Origin: JBLHKE01 sp047619485
GTDB taxonomy: Bacteria > Verrucomicrobiota > Verrucomicrobiia > Verrucomicrobiales > DEV007
Length of the DNA: 5,014 nt
NCBI GenBank assembly: GCA_047619485.1
Contig: JBLHKE010000597.1
Location: 1-5,014, forward strand
Reading direction: 5' to 3'
Shown: positions 1 through 5,014 of the stretch, in pieces
Numbering within the stretch: position 1 is the first letter of the stretch
Layout of the letters: every line of letters starts with the position of its first letter
Notes under the pieces: model-generated
Databases searched by the model: none
Told to the model about the DNA's origin: nothing
The model's input: the letters and a program-made list of their open reading frames with translations, nothing else
Translations under genes and position numbers: made by a program

Positions 1-787
1 ATTTTAACACTGATTTTAGCGACGAGTCCTTGAGCATCTTGGTCAAATTCTTGGCGCTAAAATCAGTCGTCTTCCCCGGTTGCGCCACGGTGTGAAGGAT
101 CACGACGGTCTGCCCAGCCGGGACCTGCAGTGTGTAGTAGAAGTGCAGGCTGGATTTGTTCTGCTGCGTGAAGCGTGGCTTGTCCTTCGATCCCGGCGAA
201 CTCAGCGTGAAGGCGACGGGTTTGTAGCTAGAGGAACTCGAGCCCGGGATGACATACAAGCCACTCTCTTTCTTGCCGAGCGACCCGACATTCTTCGTCC
301 CCTGTTCCGTGTAGTATTCTTTATACTGGGTGCCCAGCTGGTGGCGAATTTCTACATTGGCGGTCACTGACTGCGCGGTCGGGTTTTCGAAGATCTCGAG
401 GAAACGCATGCAGCCCAGTTTCTCTAGAACGCGTAGCCGTCGCGTGACCTTCAGCCCCTGCATCTGCTGTGGGTTGGCGTGCTCGATTACATACTCCTTG
501 CGATCCGCCGTCATCATCGGGTTCTGGTGGTTGTAGAACTGCGCGCTGTTGACGTGGAGTTGTGCGCAACTGTTGAGCAAGGAATTGCTACCGCGTCCGA
601 TCAAGCCCGACGGTTGGATGTTCCAACGGTTGCCCTGCGAGTCGTTCAGGTCGCCATAGTTGCCAGGCACCAGGCGTTCTTGCTGACTGCGTGAAGGGCT
701 GCGCGGAACCTGCGCCTCAGCGATCTGCAGCGTCACCAGCAGGGTGGTGATGAAAGCGGCAATCTTGCGGTGATAGAATCGGGTCAT
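1..787 (-). CDS. Exported hypothetical protein, paralogue of the upstream gene (partial, C-terminus beyond window)
   Basis: The minus-strand frame stays open from an ATG at 787-785 to the left edge, giving 262 complete codons with no stop, so the gene continues outside the window. The start is supported by GAAGGA (798-803) ten bases upstream and by an immediate signal peptide: basic n-region (RFYHRK), hydrophobic stretch at residues 9-22 (IAAFITTLLVTLQI) and an AEA|Q cleavage site after residue 25. The product is therefore probably exported. Residues 45-236 align by eye with the N-terminal domain of the gene ending at 812: RW near 54, GLKV-RR at 111-117, LG--R-L-IF-N at 124-135, and AGQ---LH at 224-232. 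A Ser-rich run lies at 183-187. The gene begins 24 bp after that gene's stop, which suggests co-transcription. I do not recognise the family. By analogy with its paralogue it may carry further beta repeats outside the window. The coding call is firm; the function is unknown. Confidence 0.85.
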   Translation of the reverse strand, partial: MTRFYHRKIAAFITTLLVTLQIAEAQVPRSPSRSQQERLVPGNYGDLNDSQGNRWNIQPSGLIGRGSNSLLNSCAQLHVNSAQFYNHQNPMMTADRKEYVIEHANPQQMQGLKVTRRLRVLEKLGCMRFLEIFENPTAQSVTANVEIRHQLGTQYKEYYTEQGTKNVGSLGKKESGLYVIPGSSSSSYKPVAFTLSSPGSKDKPRFTQQNKSSLHFYYTLQVPAGQTVVILHTVAQPGKTTDFSAKNLTKMLKDSSLKSVLK

Positions 788-797
788 TGGGGAAAAT

Positions 798-803
798 TCC
801 TTC
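798..803 (-). promoter_or_regulatory. Shine-Dalgarno site of the partial exported-protein gene
   Basis: GAAGGA on the minus strand sits ten bases before the ATG at 787 and inside the 24-bp gap after the TGA at 812-814. It fixes the start of the downstream gene and supports translation from a shared mRNA. Confidence 0.65.
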
Positions 804-811
804 GGTTGGGC

Positions 812-2869
812 TCAGTTACCTTGCTTGGGAGGAAGGACAACGCTCCGCCCACTGACAGATGACTCATTCTCATTCTCTTCTTCAGTTTCCTCCTCCAACT
901 CGGGGGCGCCCTTACTCCTCATCGCGAGAAAGTGCTGCACCGGAACACGCCAGCTCCGCTCACCCGACCGCAGCTCGAGGACTCTCTCCTGCAACATACC
1001 CGAGAGCTTGTCACCGCCGCGCAATTCGATGTCATACACCGGCGCGAGCGGATCGCTCTGGTCGTTGCGACCCATCCTGACAACGTCGGCCAACTTCACC
1101 GTGGTCACGGTCGCCCCGGTTAAGACGTGAACCTCTTGGTTGGCAAGTTCACCAGCGATCAAATTGTTGCCACTTAATAAGCAGGCACCACCAGCCATCG
1201 ATTTCGGGATCGCGCGGATCTCTGTCACGTCGACCGCCCCATCGAAATCCTTGGGCAGCTCGACCTCCGCTCCCCACATCTCGGCAATCTCAGTGGCGCT
1301 AAAGCTCTGCTCGCCGAGATCTCCAGCCGTTAACTTGAGCACGCCCGGATCCAAAAACACGGTCAGCAAGGAACCATCTCGCAGCGCGATCCGATGGCGC
1401 GGCGATGGTTCTTTCACATAGCGCAACCACAGCACATCCGACATCGGAACCTCGATCCTTCCCCACGGGGTGACGAGCGGCAAGGTCAGACGCTCCACCT
1501 CCGTGATCGGGATCACATCGCCGCTGTGCAGGCCAACGAAAACTCCTGTCCCTTCTGGAAAATTACCGTCGCGATCCCCGACGCGATAGAGTAAATAATC
1601 GAGCTGCGGCATCTCGAGGGAAACCTCGAAGCCGCCTTTGAGACCGAGGCCACTGGTAGAGATCTCGCCCGCATAAACCGAGCCGTTGCGCAGCAGCACG
1701 CGGTCGCCTCGACCGATCCCACCACCACCTTGCAGCACCGCCACGTCAGCGACCGGCACCTTGAGTTCGCCGAACCGCGAGATGACTGTGAAGTCGCCAC
1801 CGGTGGCATCACCGGTGAGCACCGAGCCACTCTCGACCCGCAGCTGATCCGAATCCGAACGGCGCTCGAGCTGCAGCGCATCGATGAGCTGGTTCACCGC
1901 CACCAGGTAATCCGCTCCACCGAGCATGTCCTCGTAGTTGGCGGGGAAATTCACCACCAGTTCGAGGTGTTCATCGCTGACTGGCGGTGCGACCAGACGG
2001 CGGTTTGCATACAGGGGTTCGAACAGTTCTTCGAGCCCCTCACCCCCCTCGAAATTCTGCTGCACGAGCCAGTGGAGTAGCGCGGCTTTCTGCCCGGCCT
2101 TCACTGTCAGGCGGTGATCGAAACTGAGCGACTTGCCATCCTCCCCAGTGACGAGCGTCGGCTTGTGATCGCTACGCTCATGGGCGAGCACCAGCAGCAC
2201 GCCCGGGCTGTCGCCATTCGCTGGTGCCTCGATCGCAATGCCGAAGTCACGCGATCCGAGATTCGCACCAAGCTCGCGACCACGTGAGGTGTAAAACCCC
2301 TTCGCCTCGTAGAAGAGGCCGATCTCATAGGTGAAGACAAAATCGAGATCTTCGTCTGAAGTATTGTGAAAGATATCCAAGCAACGCGCAGCGCCGAGTG
2401 CCTTGTCGATCACGACCCGCCGTTCGACCTTCAGACCAGCGAGACCACCCTTCATCCGGTAAGTCCCCTCCTGCGTGTCCTCCCAAACTTCTTCAGCCTC
2501 GAACTCGTCGTCACCATGGCTCAGCATCATTGCGCCATTAAAGCACCGCGTGCCGTTGACGAACGCTCCCATGCTCAGCGGATCCCAACGGCGATCATTA
2601 CCATCGAGGGTGACACTCAGACGCAGTGGCAGATCCTCGAGCTTCTTCTCCGTCGACTCTTCGGTTTTCACCGCCTCCTCGGCCTCCACTTTGCCTTCCT
2701 CCTCTTGGGCTGAGGCGCAGGTGAGATGAATCGGGCAAGCAACGGCAACACAAAAGGAAACCAAGTTCCAGGCGGCCTGTAGGCGGGAGGTGCTTCGGTA
2801 GCTCAAAATGGGGTAGGTATCGGGAACACGTAAGGCGACGATCAGCGAGTTCATCGAGGAACCACTCAT
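812..2869 (-). CDS. Exported protein: N-terminal beta-rich domain plus about six tandem C-terminal beta repeats, function unknown
   Basis: The protein has 685 residues from the ATG at 2869. A GTG one codon upstream (2872) is equally possible; a weak purine-rich GGAAGAG (2881-2887) lies 11 or 8 bases away. Residues 32-51 form a hydrophobic export signal after an unusually long n-region, with ASA|Q cleavage after residue 54. The Cys at 51 has no good lipobox. A Glu/Lys-rich linker (55-79) follows, then a beta-rich domain (about 84-271) that aligns with the neighbouring partial gene through GLKV-RR, LG--R-L-IF-N and AGQ---LH. From about 342 to 652 there are six units of roughly 40 residues (342-379, 389-430, 442-483, 491-533, 561-601, 611-652). 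Each shows a hydrophobic strand, a G-S/D turn, L-x-G or a variant, and in several units FG/WG-x-hydrophobic-x-VP before a closing hydrophobic strand. An acidic tail (ELEEETEEENENE, 657-669) comes near the end. There are no catalytic motifs, which suggests a structural or binding role. It is the first gene of a two-gene operon after a 738-bp gap. I do not recognise a named family. Confidence 0.88.
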   Translation of the reverse strand: MSGSSMNSLIVALRVPDTYPILSYRSTSRLQAAWNLVSFCVAVACPIHLTCASAQEEEGKVEAEEAVKTEESTEKKLEDLPLRLSVTLDGNDRRWDPLSMGAFVNGTRCFNGAMMLSHGDDEFEAEEVWEDTQEGTYRMKGGLAGLKVERRVVIDKALGAARCLDIFHNTSDEDLDFVFTYEIGLFYEAKGFYTSRGRELGANLGSRDFGIAIEAPANGDSPGVLLVLAHERSDHKPTLVTGEDGKSLSFDHRLTVKAGQKAALLHWLVQQNFEGGEGLEELFEPLYANRRLVAPPVSDEHLELVVNFPANYEDMLGGADYLVAVNQLIDALQLERRSDSDQLRVESGSVLTGDATGGDFTVISRFGELKVPVADVAVLQGGGGIGRGDRVLLRNGSVYAGEISTSGLGLKGGFEVSLEMPQLDYLLYRVGDRDGNFPEGTGVFVGLHSGDVIPITEVERLTLPLVTPWGRIEVPMSDVLWLRYVKEPSPRHRIALRDGSLLTVFLDPGVLKLTAGDLGEQSFSATEIAEMWGAEVELPKDFDGAVDVTEIRAIPKSMAGGACLLSGNNLIAGELANQEVHVLTGATVTTVKLADVVRMGRNDQSDPLAPVYDIELRGGDKLSGMLQERVLELRSGERSWRVPVQHFLAMRSKGAPELEEETEEENENESSVSGRSVVLPPKQGN

Positions 2870-2889
2870 CACAGGAAAGACTCTTCCAA

Positions 2890-2960
2890 CCGCCAGTTTA
2901 TTAGGAATATAAGAATTACCCCAATTCGACGGCTTGAAAACGCAAATCGTTCAATTATTC
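2890..2960 (-). promoter_or_regulatory. Probable promoter region for the exported repeat-protein operon
   Basis: On the minus strand this AT-rich segment contains TATATT (2906-2911) about 35-40 bases before the start codon, the best -10-like hexamer in the gap. No -35 hexamer at standard spacing stands out. The nearest candidates (TTGCGT, TTGAAC) are too far upstream. An operon promoter is expected here because a terminator-like structure precedes it and the next gene needs its own transcript. The exact site is a guess. Confidence 0.25.
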
Positions 2961-3135
2961 ACGTCCTTTGAGTGAGGGAACCTACCAATGATCGGGATAG
3001 ACTATTGCAAAACCGAACGATCACTTCATCTGCGCCTCTATTCCCAGTGTGAAACGGGCACTTCTGCCCAGTGGCGTCAATCGGAGCGATGTTTACACAG
3101 GGACTGCTGACAAACCCAGTCGCCGTAGGCGATGG

Positions 3136-3212
3136 CGTAACTTCGATTTGCAATCGAAGCCCAATGCCTAAACCGCTCAGCACGACGGCTTCGATTGCAA
3201 ATCGAAGTTACG
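3136..3212. repeat. Nested palindromic element: 26-bp perfect inverted repeat with self-palindromic arms (REP/BIME-like)
   Basis: The arms at 3136-3161 and 3187-3212 are exact reverse complements over 26 bp, with a 25-bp spacer. Each arm is itself a hairpin: CTTCGATT-TGC-AATCGAAG at 3141-3159 and CTTCGATT-GCA-AATCGAAG at 3189-3207. The nucleic acid could fold either as one long stem or as two small hairpins. No T-tract follows on either strand, so it does not look like a simple intrinsic terminator. Paired palindromes in a gap resemble bacterial interspersed mosaic elements or a small non-autonomous transposable element. No target-site duplication or transposase is visible. The structure is certain from the sequence; its class is inferred. 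Confidence 0.8.
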
Positions 3213-3252
3213 GAACGCGCACGGGCACTGCCAACCGTTTCACTAGGCATTC

Positions 3253-3303
3253 GCGGCAGGCACGAGTGCCGGTTTTGCTTGGCTGCCGCCGGTTTTCCAA
3301 CCG
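3253..3303. repeat. GC-rich cluster of dyads, possible second part of an interspersed repeat
   Basis: GCGGCAG (3253-3259) pairs with CTGCCGC (3283-3289), enclosing the tight dyad GGCAC-GA-GTGCC (3259-3270). A third dyad, CGGTT-TTCC-AACCG, lies at 3290-3303. GCCGGTTTT occurs twice as a direct repeat 20 bp apart (3268-3276, 3288-3296). The cluster lies 40 bp from the nested inverted repeat and may belong to the same dispersed element. One strand read as protein gives NRHSCLP-like words, and the other gives RQARVPVL. I recall such peptides recurring in spurious intergenic ORFs of Verrucomicrobia; that is memory, not a search. Confidence 0.5.
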
Positions 3304-3386
3304 TCTTGGGAGTACATGAAGAGACGAATATTCTGGAAGCTATGGTAAATTCCGGTATTTCTGAAGCGCCGACTTGGCTAGTACAG

Positions 3387-3464
3387 AAAAAGAGGCAGCT
3401 CGGTCGGCTTCTTTGCGAGATCCCCCAAAAAAACTCGCGTAGAGCCATCCAACCGGGCTGCCTC
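3387..3464 (-). terminator. Probable intrinsic terminator of the cytochrome gene
   Basis: GAGGCAGC at 3392-3399 and GCTGCCTC at 3457-3464 form a perfect 8-bp base. Pairing continues with a few mismatches or wobbles through CGGT/ACCG, and an inner GCGAG/CTCGC step (3415-3419, 3434-3438) closes a loop. On the minus strand the stem is followed directly by TTTTTCTGT (five T at 3391-3387), as expected for Rho-independent termination. It lies 146 bp after the stop at 3611. The long, interrupted stem is atypical, so a structured RNA or a decayed repeat remains possible. Confidence 0.5.
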
Positions 3465-3566
3465 AGTATTCAACCCCTAATTCGCTTACGCGAACAAGGA
3501 TTAAAGTTAAACACCAACCCGAAATATTGGCAATGAAAATATTGTGTCTATTTCGACATAATGAAC

Positions 3567-3583
3567 ATAAATCGTCGATTTAT
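3567..3583. repeat. 17-bp AT-rich palindrome just downstream of the cytochrome gene
   Basis: ATAAATCGTCGATTTAT is a perfect dyad with 8-bp arms around one central base, located 27 bp after the stop at 3611. It has the size of an operator half-site pair but sits in a 3' region, where a role in mRNA 3'-end structure is equally possible. No T-tract follows. Confidence 0.45.
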
Positions 3584-3610
3584 TAGAAACGCACCTCGGA
3601 AAAGTCCCAA

Positions 3611-5014
3611 TTAAAGTCCGCCAACCGGACGCACACGGCCACTTCCATCGAGCAATTCGACCCGTAACGGGGTTTTCCGCAGCTTCCGGTCAATCACGAT
3701 CGAGAATATTTTCGTTCCAGTAGTCGATTCTACCAGGCCTTCACCGGGACTCAGGTCGATGGTCTCCTCCCCAAGCCACATCTGCAACCCTGCTGGGTCG
3801 TTGACCCGCATGCCGATCTCGCCAGCCTGAGTCACTTCCACTTCAAAATGGACGATGGAGAGTTCGCTCTGGAACCCTTTCGAAATCCCGAGCCCGTCGA
3901 GTCCCAGATCGCCATTTACTTTGGAATAGGTCGGCACCCAGTTGATGCGATCGCTCGCCAGCATCGTGGGATTCACCCCGGAACGGCGCAACAGCCCGCC
4001 GACCACACCGTTGGCATCTGCCACACGCCAACGCCGCACATAGCGCTCGCGTGGAACTTTGTATTCCCCTTCTTTACCGAGCTCCGAAAGGAAGCTGACG
4101 AGATCGATGAACTCGTCACGGCGCAGTGATGCCGTCAGCGCAGGCGGCATCAGTGAAACTGGACTCACCGAGCGGGACACGATTTGATCGGCCGGGACAT
4201 TGATCTCCTTGCCCGCGGCATCGCGTAGCACGACGACACCACCACCGTCACGCAGCAGACCACCGGTTAACACCGTGCCATCTTTTTTGGTGACCTGGGT
4301 GGTGTGATAGCCCTCTTTGATTTTCTTACTCGGATCGAGGAGTGATTCGATGATGTAGTCAACCGGTGCACTCGCGCCGACACTCACCAGATCAGGACCG
4401 ATCGCCCCACCCGCCGCGCCGATCGCATGGCAGACCGTGCAGAGCAAATTCGACCGCGCATAGATCGCCTCGCCACGCGCGGCATCTCCTTTTTCTGCCA
4501 CCTCCACCATCATCTCTGCCATCGCTTTTTCATCGAGCACTTGGCTGATCGGATCGAGTCTCCCGGCCTTGGTCAACGCCTCGATCAGAGGCTTGGTGTC
4601 ACCGGCACTAGCGCTGGCGCGCTGCACACCAAGCAGCGCCACCTCTGGCACCACCCGCTTACCACCCAATGCCTGCGCCAGGCTCTTGGGACCATTCTTT
4701 AGCCCGAGAAATGCGTCGAATATGTCAGTGGTGTCCCCGGCTAGGCCTGGCGTCGCTGCCGTAAGAAGCTCCACCGATCGGGTCGCAGCAAGTCCCCCAT
4801 CGACCGAGAGCAATCGGCTGGCAGCCCGTGCCCGTAGCGTGAACGGCATGTCTTTCTTGAGCGCGTAAGCACCGAGGAACTCGGCGCTCTCGCGTCCACC
4901 CAATGAGGCGAGCGCGTCGATTGCTGCCCGGCGCAAATCCAAATCGCCACCACTCGTCAGCAGACCAAGCCTACCGCGCAGCGACTGCAGTCGCCACATC
5001 CCTGCCGCGCGCAC
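3611..5014 (-). CDS. PVC-type c-type cytochrome / HEAT-repeat protein (partial, N-terminus beyond window)
   Basis: There are 467 codons from the right edge to TAA at 3611-3613. The edge codon is GTG, but no start is implied, because helical repeat sequence is already under way. Residues about 1-175 are Ala/Leu-rich helices of HEAT type. Residues about 176-312 match the Pirellula/Verrucomicrobium heme-binding domain (as I remember TIGR02603): GDAARGEAIY, then heme motif CTVCH at 192-196 (bases 4427-4441), GAIGPDL, a DPSKKIKEGY segment, KDGTVLTG, and SLMPP, whose Met289 (4148-4150) is the expected distal heme ligand. DEFIDLVSFLSELG closes the domain. The family acts in the periplasm, often fused to a sugar-dehydrogenase-like propeller (TIGR02604), which could lie in the missing N-terminus. 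The inferred role is electron transfer from an oxidised substrate, probably in carbohydrate catabolism. Residues 333-467 form an extra beta-rich tail, vaguely PA14-like (GEIGMRVNDPAGLQMWLG). All the heme-ligand residues expected for the family are present. Confidence 0.9.
   Translation of the reverse strand: MRAAGMWRLQSLRGRLGLLTSGGDLDLRRAAIDALASLGGRESAEFLGAYALKKDMPFTLRARAASRLLSVDGGLAATRSVELLTAATPGLAGDTTDIFDAFLGLKNGPKSLAQALGGKRVVPEVALLGVQRASASAGDTKPLIEALTKAGRLDPISQVLDEKAMAEMMVEVAEKGDAARGEAIYARSNLLCTVCHAIGAAGGAIGPDLVSVGASAPVDYIIESLLDPSKKIKEGYHTTQVTKKDGTVLTGGLLRDGGGVVVLRDAAGKEINVPADQIVSRSVSPVSLMPPALTASLRRDEFIDLVSFLSELGKEGEYKVPRERYVRRWRVADANGVVGGLLRRSGVNPTMLASDRINWVPTYSKVNGDLGLDGLGISKGFQSELSIVHFEVEVTQAGEIGMRVNDPAGLQMWLGEETIDLSPGEGLVESTTGTKIFSIVIDRKLRKTPLRVELLDGSGRVRPVGGL

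Larger units (their letters stand above)
2873..3610. other. 738-bp intergenic region without a convincing gene
   Basis: This gap separates the cytochrome gene (stop 3611) from the exported repeat protein (start 2869), both on the minus strand. It holds a probable terminator for the cytochrome gene at 3387-3464, a short AT-rich palindrome at 3567-3583, a GC-rich dyad cluster at 3253-3303, a nested inverted repeat at 3136-3212, and an AT-rich stretch at about 2890-2960 that is the likeliest promoter region for the next gene. Open frames of 74-123 codons cross it on both strands. They run through the repeats, overlap each other, and have no recognisable domains, so I treat them as chance. Base composition is visibly more AT-rich than the flanking genes at both ends of the gap. 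Confidence 0.7.

Noticed and set aside
80..694. Plus- and minus-strand frames of 68-96 codons opposite or within the left-hand gene
   Set aside because: They are shadows of the 787-1 coding frame, which has a signal peptide, a ribosome site and a paralogue. None of the shadows has such support.
2701..2730. Possible lipoprotein signal (Cys at residue 51 of the large exported protein)
   Set aside because: The residues before the Cys (H-L-T) do not fit the lipobox, while ASA followed by Gln fits ordinary signal peptidase cleavage.
3056..3069. Small hairpin GGGCA-CTTC-TGCCC and a nearby 7-bp direct repeat CCCAGTG
   Set aside because: The stem is short, no T-tract follows, and features of this size are expected by chance in a gap this long.
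2988..3110. 40-codon plus-strand frame beginning MIGIDYCK, with GAGGG nine bases upstream
   Set aside because: The first residues faintly recall the N-terminus of IS110-type transposases, but the similarity stops at once and nothing else of such an element is present. The spacing of the ribosome-like site is probably chance.
3077..3448. 123-codon open frame on the minus strand in the same gap
   Set aside because: It covers the same repeats and contains NRHSCLP and CNRS words that come from translating palindromic repeat DNA. There is no start signal and no recognisable fold.
3481..3494. Short dyad TTCGC-TTAC-GCGAA
   Set aside because: A five-base stem without a T-tract, next to a much better terminator candidate, is too weak to annotate.
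3195..3536. 113-codon open frame on the plus strand across the intergenic gap
   Set aside because: It starts inside one arm of the nested inverted repeat, runs through the dyad cluster and the terminator stem, shows no domain or ribosome site, and is opposed by another equally long frame on the minus strand.

Overview
The window reads as ordinary chromosome from a bacterium of the Planctomycetes-Verrucomicrobia (PVC) group, more likely Verrucomicrobiota than Planctomycetota. The main evidence is the gene entering from the right edge. It has a HEAT-like helical region followed by the cytochrome-c-type heme-binding domain (CXXCH, PVC type) that is greatly expanded in those phyla. The other two proteins carry export signals and match no family I can name. 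The taxonomic placement is an inference from domain content, not a search result.

All three genes lie on the minus strand. From right to left: (1) 5014-3611, the C-terminal 467 codons of a PVC-type c-type cytochrome/HEAT protein, whose N-terminus is off the window; (2) 3610-2873, a 738-bp gap with a probable intrinsic terminator for gene 1, a short AT-rich palindrome, a GC-rich dyad cluster, a striking 26-bp perfect inverted repeat whose arms are themselves palindromes (REP/BIME-like), and an AT-rich stretch that probably holds the promoter of the next gene; (3) 2869-812, a complete exported protein of about 685 residues with an N-terminal beta-rich domain and about six C-terminal beta repeats; (4) 787-1, the first 262 codons of a second exported protein, starting 24 bp after the previous stop and running off the left edge.

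The two left-hand genes look like one operon and are paralogues. Their first ~190 mature residues share aligned motifs (GLKV-RR, LG--R-L-IF-N, AGQ---LH). The larger one then adds tandem units of the form 'x-DGS-x-L-x-G ... FG-x-x-x-VP-x-x-D/E-I'. The same pattern appears in the segment between the heme motif and the distal Met-Pro of the cytochrome gene, so this strand may use one small beta module in two settings. All the products are probably extracytoplasmic. The substrates and partners of the two unknown proteins cannot be read from the sequence.

I see no CRISPR array, tRNA, rRNA, intact mobile element, or toxin/defence module. The points most worth following up are the nested palindromic element, the paralogous pair, and the shared beta module.
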